Assembly: GCF_001708965.1 (NCBI RefSeq)
Contig: NZ_LVJW01000003.1
Coordinates: 2,149,834-2,213,833, forward strand
Source: Candidatus Thiodiazotropha endoloripes
GTDB taxonomy: Bacteria > Pseudomonadota > Gammaproteobacteria > Chromatiales > Chromatiaceae
Reading direction: 5' to 3'
Length of the DNA stretch: 64,000 nucleotides
Shown: positions 19,970 to 30,061 of the stretch, piece after piece
How positions within the stretch are numbered: position 1 is the stretch's first letter
How the letters are laid out: every line of letters starts with the position of its first letter
Made by a program: the position numbers and the translations under genes
The notes under the pieces: model-generated
Databases searched by the model: none
What the model saw: the letters and a program-made list of their open reading frames with translations, nothing else
What the model was told of the DNA's origin: nothing

Positions 19970-20362
19970 ATGGACTCTATCGAGGTCAATTTTACCGGCG
20001 GCAAACGTATTGAAGCGCAGGTGGGGGATTTCACCCTGCAGACGGATCAGCCTCTCAAATATGGTGGCGAAGCGAGCGCCCCTGCCCCGTTTGATCTGTT
20101 TCTCGGGTCACTCGCCACCTGTGCCGGCATTTTTGCCTGGAATTTCTGTGAATCCCGACAGCTGCCCACCGAGGGCCTGGCACTGAAAATGGAGTGTATC
20201 GAGGATGAAAAGAAGAAAATGATCAGCAACATTATCTTTCATCTGACCCTGCCCAAGGATTTTCCAGAGCGCTACCAGAGCGGCATCATTCGGGCAATGG
20301 AGCTGTGTGCGGTTAAAAGACATATGCATACCGCCCCGGATTTCTCGATCCAGGTCAAATAG
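19970..20362 (+). CDS. OsmC family protein
   Basis: A 130-residue OsmC/Ohr-fold protein. The two conserved cysteines of the family are present: C51 in GSLATCAGIF and C113 in MELCAVKRHM. Its KYGGEASAPAPFDLFLGSLATC segment resembles the YhfA-like branch. OsmC/Ohr proteins reduce organic hydroperoxides with electrons from lipoyl groups and dihydrolipoyl dehydrogenase. Here the upstream gene, 14 bp away, encodes exactly such a flavoenzyme. Peroxidase activity of the YhfA-like branch is less certain than for Ohr. Confidence 0.9.
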   Translation: MDSIEVNFTGGKRIEAQVGDFTLQTDQPLKYGGEASAPAPFDLFLGSLATCAGIFAWNFCESRQLPTEGLALKMECIEDEKKKMISNIIFHLTLPKDFPERYQSGIIRAMELCAVKRHMHTAPDFSIQVK

Positions 20363-20696
20363 GTGATCCTTTCCGACGAACCTCCACCTTTTTACCGCAA
20401 GGCCCACTGGGGATAACCCTAGCTGGGGAAATTCCCAGCTATCCATTTCAGACAAAATCCTGCTTACTATAGCCTGCACTGAGCAGAGTGATCGCCAGGT
20501 ATACCCGGCAACTCCCATTCTCCGGATTACTGCAACAGAGTGAATGATCTGTAGAACGGTGCGATAGAAGATTCGTTTTATGTTCCCTTATGAGTTGAAC
20601 GCATTTCAGGGGCGACAGGCAGAACAGATCAGGTTATTTCCATCCTATTCGGTCTTGGTAGTGACCGTTTAGGCTTTCCGTAGAGAGAAATCTGCC
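20363..20696. other. convergent intergenic region, osmC / cmoB
   Basis: About 330 bp between convergent genes. It holds the hairpin at 20420-20441 and otherwise no gene or recognisable site. Confidence 0.5.
20420..20441 (+). terminator. hairpin downstream of osmC gene
   Basis: TAGCTGGG pairs exactly with CCCAGCTA, extended by a G-T and an A-T pair around a 2-nt centre. It lies about 60 bp past the OsmC stop. No strong T-run follows, so termination is only probable. Confidence 0.45.
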
Positions 20697-21680
20697 TCAG
20701 CCCCTACCCTTTTTCGCAACCAGGATGGCACGTCTTGGTGCAGGATAACCTTCGACAGTCAGATCAGGATTCCGAGGGTCCAGATAGTCCTGCAGCGACT
20801 CAAAACGCATCCACTCCGTCGACCTTTGCTCATCGGTTGTGGTAGTAGAAATATCCACCAGTCGAATATCGCTGAAACCACTGCGTTTCATCCACCCTTT
20901 GAGGGTCTCTACCGTGGGGATAAACCAGACATTGCGCATCTTCGCATAGCGGTTTTCCGGGACCAGAACCTCCCTGTCCCCCCCCTCGATCACCAGGGTT
21001 TCTAGCACCAGCTCACCCTCTTTGCGCAGTGCCCCCATCAACTCAGTCAAGTGGGAGAAAGGCGATTGGCGATGATAAAAGACCCCCATCGAGAAGACCG
21101 TATCGAACGCCTTCAACTCCGCAGGCAGATCCTCAATACCCAGGGGAAACAGATGGACCGGATAGCCATTGCCAAGAAAGTGCTTGAAGGCTTCGAACTG
21201 CATATTGAACAGCTGGGTCGGATCGATCCCGATCACCCGCATCGCCCCCTCCCCATGAATGCGCCAGAGGTGGTAACCATTGCCACAGCCAACATCCAAC
21301 ACGGTTCGGTTTTTCAGCGGCGATATCTGCTCAACCAGGCGATCCCACTTAAGATCTGAACGCCACTCGGTATCTACATCAATGCCGCATATCCGGTATG
21401 GACCTTTGCGCCAGGGGTGCAACTGCTGTAGTGCATCGACGATCTGACTCCTGGTTGGATCATCACAATCGGCCATCTCACCGGCTTGCACTTTGGCGGA
21501 TCTGAAATCAACTTTTGAAACAGGGATGTCGGGTAACCGGGCCAGCGCTTCTCGCCACTTATGAATATCCCCGTGGGTCTGTTCACGCCATACCCGCTCA
21601 ACCTGTTGAGGAAGCTCCTTCAGCCAGCGTTCCAGAGGATGATCACCGTAGGCTTCACACCAATCCCAATCGTAGTTCAT
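20697..21680 (-). CDS. cmoB: tRNA U34 carboxymethyltransferase CmoB
   Basis: Transfers the carboxymethyl group of carboxy-SAM to 5-hydroxyuridine at tRNA position 34, giving cmo5U, which broadens wobble decoding. The 327-residue length is typical. An N-terminal CmoB-specific region (for example KWREALARLPDIP and GPYRICGIDVDTEWRSDLKWDR) is followed by a methyltransferase fold with the motif I VLDVGCGNGYHLWR and FSMGVFYHRQSP. Its start overlaps the stop of cmoA, the enzyme that makes its substrate, as ATGA. Confidence 0.96.
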   Translation of the reverse strand: MNYDWDWCEAYGDHPLERWLKELPQQVERVWREQTHGDIHKWREALARLPDIPVSKVDFRSAKVQAGEMADCDDPTRSQIVDALQQLHPWRKGPYRICGIDVDTEWRSDLKWDRLVEQISPLKNRTVLDVGCGNGYHLWRIHGEGAMRVIGIDPTQLFNMQFEAFKHFLGNGYPVHLFPLGIEDLPAELKAFDTVFSMGVFYHRQSPFSHLTELMGALRKEGELVLETLVIEGGDREVLVPENRYAKMRNVWFIPTVETLKGWMKRSGFSDIRLVDISTTTTDEQRSTEWMRFESLQDYLDPRNPDLTVEGYPAPRRAILVAKKGRG

Positions 21681-22402
21681 TTAATGGCCAGTAGTGAGAC
21701 AAAGTTAAAACACTGAAACCAGACTTCCACCGTTGTGAAACCGACCTTTTGAAGACGCAGCTTGTGTCTCTCCAGGGTCTCCGGAATCAACACATTTTCC
21801 AGAGCACTGCGCTTTTGACTGATCTCCAGGTCACTGTAACCCTGAGCTTTCTTGAAGCTGTGGTGCATCTCGGTAAACAGATTTTGTGAAGCCTCATTGG
21901 AGAGTGCAATCTTTTCCGAAAGTACCAACAGACCGTTATCCTGCATCCCATCATAGAGTTGCGTTAAAAAATCCTCACGATCCTCTGCTGGTATGAATTG
22001 CAGGGTGAAATTCAGGATAATCATGGAGGCCCGCTCGATCGTCACATTCCGTACATCAGAGCAGACCAGCTCTATCGGACTTTCCGCTTGATCCAGCTCC
22101 AACAGCTTCGCAGCCTGTTGTAACATCGGCAGGGAGTTATCCACCGCAATCAACGCATAGTCCTGGTGTGGCATGGAGGAGCGGACTGCCATGCTGGCCG
22201 CCCCCAGTGAGCAACCCAGATCGTAACAGTTGGAACCCCGGGTCACCCGGCGGCTCGCCAGAGTACCGATCATATTGATAATGGTCGCATAGCCGGGAAC
22301 CGAACGATTGATCATGTCGGGAAAGACCTGGGCAACCCGCTCATCAAAGACAAAATCGGGGACCACCTGCTGCGGATCGGCATACAGTTCATCTTTTTTC
22401 AT
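21677..22402 (-). CDS. cmoA: carboxy-SAM synthase CmoA
   Basis: Makes carboxy-S-adenosylmethionine from SAM and prephenate for CmoB. The 241 residues show a class I methyltransferase fold with CYDLGCSLGAASMAVR (motif I), AVDNSLPMLQ and MIILNFTLQFIPAEDRE, all characteristic of CmoA. A MITE-like element (22412-22552) lies 9 bp upstream of the start and supplies an AAGGAG sequence about 15 nt from the ATG, so the element may now provide part of its ribosome-binding region. Confidence 0.95.
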   Translation of the reverse strand: MKKDELYADPQQVVPDFVFDERVAQVFPDMINRSVPGYATIINMIGTLASRRVTRGSNCYDLGCSLGAASMAVRSSMPHQDYALIAVDNSLPMLQQAAKLLELDQAESPIELVCSDVRNVTIERASMIILNFTLQFIPAEDREDFLTQLYDGMQDNGLLVLSEKIALSNEASQNLFTEMHHSFKKAQGYSDLEISQKRSALENVLIPETLERHKLRLQKVGFTTVEVWFQCFNFVSLLAIK

Positions 22403-22411
22403 GACAGCAAT

Positions 22412-22552
22412 CTAGTGCTCCTTCAACCTAGAATCCGCAGTTGGACAGGGTGAAGTGTGCGCTTGTGGTTGTGCAGGGCAAGGAGTTGCAACGCCGCCAT
22501 GCGCCGCCACAGGCGCGCTGAACCCGGTAATATCATGTTGAAGGAGCACTAG
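22412..22552. mobile_element. MITE-like element with 16-bp terminal inverted repeats
   Basis: A 141-bp non-coding element whose ends, CTAGTGCTCCTTCAAC (22412-22427) and GTTGAAGGAGCACTAG (22537-22552), are perfect 16-bp inverted repeats beginning and ending with CTAG. The interior is GC-rich and has no reading frame. If CTAG is the duplicated target, the true inverted repeats are 12 bp. It sits exactly between two minus-strand genes, and the CTAG at its right end contains the TAG stop of the transporter gene. No transposase is present, so it would need one in trans. Confidence 0.7.
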
Positions 22553-23835
22553 TCCATCTCCTGGGCCGCCTTTTCACCCGCCTTCACATCCACCATGCTC
22601 AACAGTACCCCACCCAGAATAAAAAGAATGCCAACCGAGAGAATGGAGATTCTGGTACTGCCGGTCAAAACGCCGACCCAACCCATTATGAAGGGCCCCA
22701 ATACCGCGGCGAACTTACCCAGCATGTTGTAGAAACCAAAGAACTCAGCGGCCTGATTGTGGGGAATCAATCGGGCATAGAGGGATCGGGAGAGTGCCTG
22801 TATACCACCCTGCACCAGGCCGATGGCGATCGCCAAGGTGTAAAACTCCCAGACCGATTCCATATGGTAAGCCCAGAGCAGAATCAGCAGATAGATAAAG
22901 ATGGCGATCATGATCCCCTGCTTTGCCCCTCGCCTGGCCGCTATGGAGGCGAACACCAGTGCGGCGGGAAATCCGACAAATTGGGTGATCAACAGGGCGA
23001 CCATCAGGTTGTTGGCATCGAAACCGATCGAGAGACCGAAATCTACCGCCATTCTGACGATTGTGTCCACCCCATCGATGTAGCACCAGTAGGCGAGTAG
23101 AAACAGGAAGGTCATACGCAGACTGCGCAGGCTGGCGAAGGTCTCCAGCAGTTGGCGCAGACTGGCGGAGAACCAGCCTTTCTGCTGCTTTGGCCCCGTG
23201 GGCTCCTCAACCAACAGAAACAATGGCAGTGAAAACAGCCCCCACCAGACGGCCACACTGATGAACGAGAGACGTACCGCCTGAGCAGCATCAGCCAGTC
23301 CGAAGGCGCCTGGATAGAGAGTCATCAACACATTGAAGGTGAACAGCAGCCCTCCCCCGAGATATCCAAACGCATAGCCATAGGCGGATACCCGATCATA
23401 GTGCTGTTTTTGGGTAACCGACACCAGCAGGGAGTCGTAGAAGATGTTACCCCCCATGAAGCCGAGCATACCCAGACAGTAAAGTACCAGTGCCATGACC
23501 CAGTTACCCATCGACACCAGATAGAGGGAACCGGTCATGACAATACCCATGGCTGCAAAAAACAGCAGAAACTTCTTTTTCGCCCCGGCCTGATCCGCCA
23601 GCGCACCGAGAAACGGCGCCATGCAGACCACCAGAATGCTCGCCAGGGAGTTGGCCATGCCCAGTCGGAAGGTCGACTCGGTAACCTCAACACCGGCACT
23701 CCAATACTGCTTGAAAAACACCGGAAAAAATCCCGCCATTACGGTCGTTGCAAAGGCTGAGTTTGCCCAGTCATAGAGTGTCCAGGCGAAGGTGGGGGGG
23801 TGCTTGAGTAATGCCTTACTGGTCTGTTGGTTCAT
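22549..23835 (-). CDS. MFS transporter, UMF1/Atg22-like
   Basis: A 428-residue, twelve-helix major facilitator. It opens with the UMF1-family signature TLYDWANSAFATTVMAGFFPVFFK, has FLGALADQAGAKKKFLLFFA (loop 2-3 motif) and a second-half LSRSLYARLIPHNQAAEFFGFYNMLGKFAAVLGP. The substrate is unknown; family members have been linked to amino-acid or peptide efflux. Its TAG stop codon lies inside the end of the MITE-like element. A 14-bp palindrome lies 70-83 bp upstream of the start. Confidence 0.9.
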   Translation of the reverse strand: MNQQTSKALLKHPPTFAWTLYDWANSAFATTVMAGFFPVFFKQYWSAGVEVTESTFRLGMANSLASILVVCMAPFLGALADQAGAKKKFLLFFAAMGIVMTGSLYLVSMGNWVMALVLYCLGMLGFMGGNIFYDSLLVSVTQKQHYDRVSAYGYAFGYLGGGLLFTFNVLMTLYPGAFGLADAAQAVRLSFISVAVWWGLFSLPLFLLVEEPTGPKQQKGWFSASLRQLLETFASLRSLRMTFLFLLAYWCYIDGVDTIVRMAVDFGLSIGFDANNLMVALLITQFVGFPAALVFASIAARRGAKQGIMIAIFIYLLILLWAYHMESVWEFYTLAIAIGLVQGGIQALSRSLYARLIPHNQAAEFFGFYNMLGKFAAVLGPFIMGWVGVLTGSTRISILSVGILFILGGVLLSMVDVKAGEKAAQEMD

Positions 23836-23904
23836 GAAGATGAGTCATATCAGAGGCCGGCCGCTGTTTCAAGGCAGGTAACCCTGAATAGCCCTCAGCA
23901 GATC

Positions 23905-23918
23905 GCAGACCGGTCTGC
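23905..23918. promoter_or_regulatory. 14-bp perfect palindrome upstream of MFS gene
   Basis: GCAGACCGGTCTGC is identical on both strands and lies in the 113-bp gap between the response-regulator stop and the MFS start. It could be an operator for the transporter gene or part of a terminator for the regulator gene; no T-run supports the second. Confidence 0.4.
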
Positions 23919-23948
23919 TTAAAGGCGGTTTATCGATCCGACGGGGAT

Positions 23949-24581
23949 CTACTCCTCAGGTGTTTCAACCAAGGTCAGGTTGGCACTGATTGCCATGCGG
24001 ACCAGTTCTGCCAACGAGTCAGCCTCCATCTTCTCCATGACACGGGCCCGATGGGCCTCCACCGTCTTTGAGCTGACACCCAGGCTGGTGGCGATCTCCT
24101 TGTTGGCCTTGCCATTGGTGACCATCAACATCACTTCATGCTCTCTGGGGGTCAGCCTTGCCAGTCGGGTGGCTATCTCAGCGCGCTGCGACTGCGTATC
24201 GCGCTGTTTGGCATCCACCGCCATGGCATGACGAATACTCTCCAGTAACAGCTCATCATTGAAAGGCTTCTCGATGAAGTCCACAGCCCCGGCTTTCATG
24301 GCCCGAACCGCCATCGGTACATCCCCATGACCGGTGATGATGATCACCGGTATGGCGATCTGATTGACCTTCAGATACTCCTGCAACTCCAAACCGCTCA
24401 TCCCGGGCATGCGCACGTCAAGAAGCAGACAACCGGAGCGCCCTGGATAGTAGGACTGAATAAAGGCGTTCGCCGATTCGAAGGTCTCGACTTGCATGGA
24501 TACCGATTCGATCAGCCATTTCAATGAGTTCCTCATCGCCTGATCATCATCAACTACAAAAACCGTCGGTCGACTACTCAT
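23949..24581 (-). CDS. FixJ-family response regulator
   Basis: A 210-residue response regulator with an N-terminal receiver domain (acidic pocket DDD at 11-13, phospho-acceptor D55 in LLLDVRMPG, lysine in DFIEKPF) and a C-terminal LuxR-type helix-turn-helix (LTPREHEVMLMVTNGKANKE, then VSSKTVEAHRARVMEKM). This architecture is that of FixJ/TtrR. It is encoded two bases after the stop of the sensor kinase gene and is surely its partner. The regulated genes are unknown; the adjacent transporter is a candidate. Confidence 0.94.
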   Translation of the reverse strand: MSSRPTVFVVDDDQAMRNSLKWLIESVSMQVETFESANAFIQSYYPGRSGCLLLDVRMPGMSGLELQEYLKVNQIAIPVIIITGHGDVPMAVRAMKAGAVDFIEKPFNDELLLESIRHAMAVDAKQRDTQSQRAEIATRLARLTPREHEVMLMVTNGKANKEIATSLGVSSKTVEAHRARVMEKMEADSLAELVRMAISANLTLVETPEE

Positions 24582-24583
24582 GA

Positions 24584-27142
24584 CTAAAAACCCGGTAATT
24601 CAATTGTTGGATCTGAAGGGAGAACCAATCTGAAGGTTGCTCCATGACCATATTCAGACTCTACTTCAATCATTCCCTTGTGATCCTGCATGATTTTTTG
24701 ACTGATTGGTAATCCCATACCCATACCGCTCTTTTTAGTAGAAAAGAATGCATCGAAAAGATGTTTCTGTGTCTGTTCCGGTATCCCCGAACCACTGTCC
24801 TGGACTAAAACCTGAACCTCTCTGGCACTCATTCTACCGGTTTTCAGTACCAGTCGCCGTTGATTCTGATCAACTTGTTTCATTGCATCGATGGCATTGC
24901 GTACCAGATTCAACATCACCTGTTCAATCTGTACCAGGTCCACTTCGACCGGTAGCACGCCCTCCGACAACTCCAGTATCACTTCCACATGCTGTCGGTT
25001 GGCTTCAAATTCTATAAATGACGCCACCTCCAACACCAAGTGGTTGAGATTGACCACTTCATGCTCCTGGGGTCGTTTGCCAACCAGGGTTCTCAAACGC
25101 TTGATGATCTCCCCCGCCCGCTCAGCCTGAGCGGTTATCTGAGCAATCGCATCGATGATCTCCGGCTCACCCCCTTTCCCGGATTGCATCCGGCGAACGC
25201 AACCACTGGCGAAGTTGACGATGGCAGAGAGTGGTTGATTCAGCTCATGCGCCAGACCTGTGGACATCTCACCCATGGTGCTGAGCCGGCAGACATGCAC
25301 CAGTTCGGATTGGTGCTGTCGGCTCTGCATCTCAGCCATGCGGATTCGTGTGATGTCCCGGCCGTAGATGTTGACATATTCGAGTTCCAGGATTGGCGCA
25401 AGCTGCAGGGAAAAGATCTGACTGTCCAGATTGATTTCATACTCTTTGGTGGTTCCCTCTTTCAATGAGCTGGCAACCAGGTTTTTCCAGTACAGCGGCA
25501 GTGTCTGACCCCGTTCACAATCCCAATAGCCCATCAGCGGTTCACTGGCGGCGTTGGCATAGACAATCACACCACGTTTGTTGATACGCAACACCGGACT
25601 GGGGTTTTCACTGGCCAGTTTTGCCAGACTGGTGATTTCACGCTGAGCCTGTTTTTGCCCCGAGATATCCCGCAGATAGACATTGAATACCGTCTGTTGC
25701 TGCAGACGGATCGAGATGACAGAACACTCAACGGATTTCTCCTCACCATTCACCGTGACAGCCTGCATCGCCTGCCCTCTGCATTTGCTGTTCGAGGCCG
25801 ACATGCTGATGCAGGCCGTGAGCATCGCCCGAAAGCGCTCCCGGTCGTTGGGATGTATCGCCATCTCTTCAAGATGACGACCGATCAACTGGCTGCGGCT
25901 GTAACCGAATGTTTTGAACGCTGTACCATTGACCTCAACGATTATGCCCTCCTGATTCAGCGTCACGATCGAGACCATTGAGTTATCGAACAGAGCACTT
26001 TTCAGCACCTCTGTCTCACGCAACCGCTCTTCCTGTTTATTGCGCAGCGTATCGCGGGCACTGATCAACTGCCGAAAGAAGGCTTTCACCCAATCCTCCA
26101 ACAACAGCAACTGGTTGCCTTTTTTGGTTACCGGCTGTTCGATTCCCAGTGCTTGCTGGCCGAATCGGGAAATCCGGATCAGCACATGGCTTATCTTGGC
26201 CGATATCAGATAGAAGATGACAGAAAAGGCGATGATATAGACCAGTGCCGCAAGAAATCGATCCTGCTGGGCCAGTTTGGTGATGTTGAGAATGGTCTTT
26301 TCCACCGCATCACGGGAGACCAGCGTTGTGAACAGCAGGCTCTGCTCCATCGACTGAAACCGGGTGATCGCCTGGGATGTCAGCAGATAGTTCTCATGCC
26401 AGTCATTCAAATGGGAGTTTCTTGCGATCATCTCCCGATTGCTGCTGGATAACAGCTTCAGTGTGTTGGCGTCCACCAGAGCAATCAGGGTATCGGAATC
26501 ATGGGTCATCGATTGTGATTCCAATAGAAACTGATCATCCACCGGAACAATCAGCAGCAGGACCGCAGCCAGATCGTCTTCCAGATAGGAGACATTCGAC
26601 CAGACCAGTAGATAGGGTACCTGATCGATCAGTGTAACCAGCGCCTCATTGCGTCCCGAGTAGAATTCAAACAACTGGTCCAGATCGAATGAGAGTGACT
26701 GTTTCTGATAGATCTCCCTTGGCGTCGCCCGATTATCCAGTAACACCACGTGTTTCGGCTCGATGGAGTTGAGTTTGGGGTAGCCGGGATCCAGCCACTC
26801 CGGTGTCTGCTGGTGGAGGATCGCCTGTGTATCCGAGTTCTTACTCTGATGCCATGCATTTGAACCAAGATAGTTCCTGATGCGCCAATGGTTCGACAAC
26901 CCACTCCCCACCTTGCGCCACTCCTGCAAAAACTGTTCAAACCGATGGCGGGTCTCAACCGCCCGCACATCGAGTCTTCTGACCAGTTCATCATGAAACA
27001 GGTTTGCCAGTCGTCTGTCCTGGATCGGCTCCAATACCAGCCACATCAAAAGACCACACAAGATCCCAACCAGCAGGGAGAGCGCAGGGAGTGGAACGGC
27101 AGCCAGTTTCGCCTGCCATTTTGAGCTTCTCAATGCATTCAT
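24584..27142 (-). CDS. membrane PAS sensor histidine kinase
   Basis: An 852-residue sensor. Transmembrane helices at about 18-36 and 297-315 flank a periplasmic sensing domain of about 260 residues. Two PAS domains follow (about 378-495, with FDNSMVSIVTLNQEGIIVEVN, and about 505-600), then the histidine kinase core with H632 in LAHELNQPLSAIVNFASG and ATP-binding motifs NLVRNAIDAMKQ, DSGSGIP and GMGMGLPIS. The HELNQPL type pairs with FixJ-like regulators (FixL, TtrS, DctB relatives). No haem-ligand motif can be claimed. It is the first gene of a two-gene operon with the regulator. Confidence 0.92.
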   Translation of the reverse strand: MNALRSSKWQAKLAAVPLPALSLLVGILCGLLMWLVLEPIQDRRLANLFHDELVRRLDVRAVETRHRFEQFLQEWRKVGSGLSNHWRIRNYLGSNAWHQSKNSDTQAILHQQTPEWLDPGYPKLNSIEPKHVVLLDNRATPREIYQKQSLSFDLDQLFEFYSGRNEALVTLIDQVPYLLVWSNVSYLEDDLAAVLLLIVPVDDQFLLESQSMTHDSDTLIALVDANTLKLLSSSNREMIARNSHLNDWHENYLLTSQAITRFQSMEQSLLFTTLVSRDAVEKTILNITKLAQQDRFLAALVYIIAFSVIFYLISAKISHVLIRISRFGQQALGIEQPVTKKGNQLLLLEDWVKAFFRQLISARDTLRNKQEERLRETEVLKSALFDNSMVSIVTLNQEGIIVEVNGTAFKTFGYSRSQLIGRHLEEMAIHPNDRERFRAMLTACISMSASNSKCRGQAMQAVTVNGEEKSVECSVISIRLQQQTVFNVYLRDISGQKQAQREITSLAKLASENPSPVLRINKRGVIVYANAASEPLMGYWDCERGQTLPLYWKNLVASSLKEGTTKEYEINLDSQIFSLQLAPILELEYVNIYGRDITRIRMAEMQSRQHQSELVHVCRLSTMGEMSTGLAHELNQPLSAIVNFASGCVRRMQSGKGGEPEIIDAIAQITAQAERAGEIIKRLRTLVGKRPQEHEVVNLNHLVLEVASFIEFEANRQHVEVILELSEGVLPVEVDLVQIEQVMLNLVRNAIDAMKQVDQNQRRLVLKTGRMSAREVQVLVQDSGSGIPEQTQKHLFDAFFSTKKSGMGMGLPISQKIMQDHKGMIEVESEYGHGATFRLVLPSDPTIELPGF

Positions 27143-27474
27143 GCTTTCCCTGTCAGCTGAAAAATCTGTCTGCTGCCTGTTACTGCTTTCGTTTTGGCAT
27201 TTCGCATAATTAAATAGTGATAGTTTTTAGATTCAATGGGTTATTTGTACTCTTCTTGACCTATCGATTCCAGTCCTATTGACCGGGAGACTGAATCTGT
27301 CATGTCCAACCCAAGTTTGCTTGCGGAAGAGAACTGGCGGGGCAAAGCATGATCAGCTCAGCTTGGTGAACGGCTCATCGGCCAATTCAGCAAAAAAAAA
27401 GACGCTGAACGCGTCTTTCTCAATAGATCCAGTTAACTGGAATGGAATCGTTATTATTCAGGAGGTATTCGTAA
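27143..27474. other. intergenic region, sensor kinase / PilZ gene
   Basis: About 330 bp without a gene. It holds the PilZ gene's terminator (27392-27418) and must contain the sensor-kinase promoter, for which no clear -35/-10 pair was found. Confidence 0.5.
27392..27418 (-). terminator. intrinsic terminator of the PilZ gene
   Basis: On the minus strand AAAGACGC and GCGTCTTT form a perfect 8-bp stem with a 5-nt loop, followed at once by a run of nine T. It lies 57 bp past the PilZ stop codon. This is the clearest intrinsic terminator in the window. Confidence 0.88.
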
Positions 27475-27876
27475 TCAGTATATTGATGCTCTCTGGTTTT
27501 TCACCGGATCGGGATTTCTGGTGGCTTTATAACCCTGATAGAGATAGGCTCTCTCTGCCACTGTGGCATATCCGTAGAGCGCTTTTCGAAGCATCTGCCT
27601 GACACTGGAATCCAGCTCACTGAACATAAGCCCCAGACAACCCGATTGTTGATGTACAACCATGGCTTTAGCATGACACTGACTGGTACCGCCGCAGGCT
27701 TCGACTGGGAATGAGACCTCAACAATTGTATTAATCTGTTGTGACTCCTCACCAATATCAACTAACATGCCACTGAGACTTATATTACGAACTTTCCCTT
27801 TCAGTTTACCGAGTTTGCGATCTTTGATGGTGATCTCACATGAAAGTAGTTTTCTGTGATCACATCTGTGTTCCAT
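27475..27876 (-). CDS. PilZ domain protein
   Basis: A 133-residue PilZ protein, a cyclic-di-GMP-binding module. Both binding motifs are present: RxxxR as R4-C-D-H-R8 and NxSxxG as NISLSG (31-36). The domain is followed by about 45 residues of variable tail. Proteins of this size act as adaptors for motility, adhesion or polysaccharide production. No partner gene adjoins it, so the target is unknown. It is monocistronic with a strong terminator. Confidence 0.9.
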   Translation of the reverse strand: MEHRCDHRKLLSCEITIKDRKLGKLKGKVRNISLSGMLVDIGEESQQINTIVEVSFPVEACGGTSQCHAKAMVVHQQSGCLGLMFSELDSSVRQMLRKALYGYATVAERAYLYQGYKATRNPDPVKNQRASIY

Positions 27877-28007
27877 GCTATGGCTCCCCGTTATCAGATG
27901 TCACTGAACATGAACTCCAAGTATGGATCCTGCGGTGCAATTTTCAAATTCGGATTATCGCGTCTGACTGTTAGGGTTTTCCCTTTTATGAGCTTTATTA
28001 TCCGATC

Positions 28008-28457
28008 ATGACTGAACAACCACAGAGTCCCCATGACCTCACTGACGCTGTAGCTCCCGGACTGCTGAGGCGTCTGGGCGCAATCTTTTACGATACGCTT
28101 TTGCTCACAGCGTTGGTGTTTGTCGCCACTGCAGCAGTCACTCTGCCTTTTGGAAATCCGACTGGTGACTGGTTACTGATTTTTCAGATATTTCTCTTTG
28201 AAATCATACCGTTGGTATTCTTTTGCTGGTTCTGGATCAGGGGTGGTCAAACCTTGGGTATGCGTGCCTGGCGTCTCAAGCTGGTCTCAATGGAGGGCCT
28301 GCCAGTGGATTGGAAACAGGCGCTGAAACGCCACTTCGCAGCCATTCTCTCACTGTTGGTTTTCGGCTTCGGTTTTATCTGGGTGGTGTTCGATTCCGAC
28401 AACATGGCCTGGCATGACAGACTCTCGGGAACCCGCCTGATTCTGACCAAAAGTTGA
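28008..28457 (+). CDS. RDD family membrane protein
   Basis: A 149-residue inner-membrane protein with three hydrophobic helices. The RDD family features are present: GLLRRLGAIFYDTLLLTALVF at the start (Arg and Asp of the motif), RGGQTLGMRAWRLKLVSMEG after the second helix and DSDNMAWHDRLSGTRLIL at the end. The function is unknown for most members; some are proposed sodium/proton antiporters. It is divergent from the PilZ gene, monocistronic, and convergent with purA. Confidence 0.92.
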   Translation: MTEQPQSPHDLTDAVAPGLLRRLGAIFYDTLLLTALVFVATAAVTLPFGNPTGDWLLIFQIFLFEIIPLVFFCWFWIRGGQTLGMRAWRLKLVSMEGLPVDWKQALKRHFAAILSLLVFGFGFIWVVFDSDNMAWHDRLSGTRLILTKS

Positions 28458-28583
28458 CCCAGATCACATTCTGCTCAGAGAGTACAATTCAGGCTCATTA
28501 AGACCACTAACCCGTTATAAGTAGATACCTACCCACTAATAGGTAGACAGAGATAAATCTGCTTAATTAAAGGTGAGAAATTA

Positions 28584-28612
28584 TTGATGCGGAAGCTGAT
28601 CTCCCGCATCAA
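28584..28612. terminator. hairpin between convergent RDD gene and purA
   Basis: TTGATGCGG and CCGCATCAA form a perfect 9-bp stem around an 11-nt loop, 127 bp past the RDD stop and 76 bp past the purA stop. It lacks a long T-run on either side, so it is a possible bidirectional terminator. Confidence 0.5.
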
Positions 28613-28634
28613 CAACATGAGCTGATTGAATCTG

Positions 28635-30019
<1,385 letters not shown>

Positions 30020-30061
30020 TTATTACAAAACCTGTCGATTCTTACAGATATATTTATAAAA

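Noticed and set aside
28500-28555. TACCTA/TAGGTA motifs near the RDD gene, similar to CCACTAGGTAGACATCTAC at 34429
   Set aside because: The similarity is short and partly explained by low complexity; not enough to call a repeat family.
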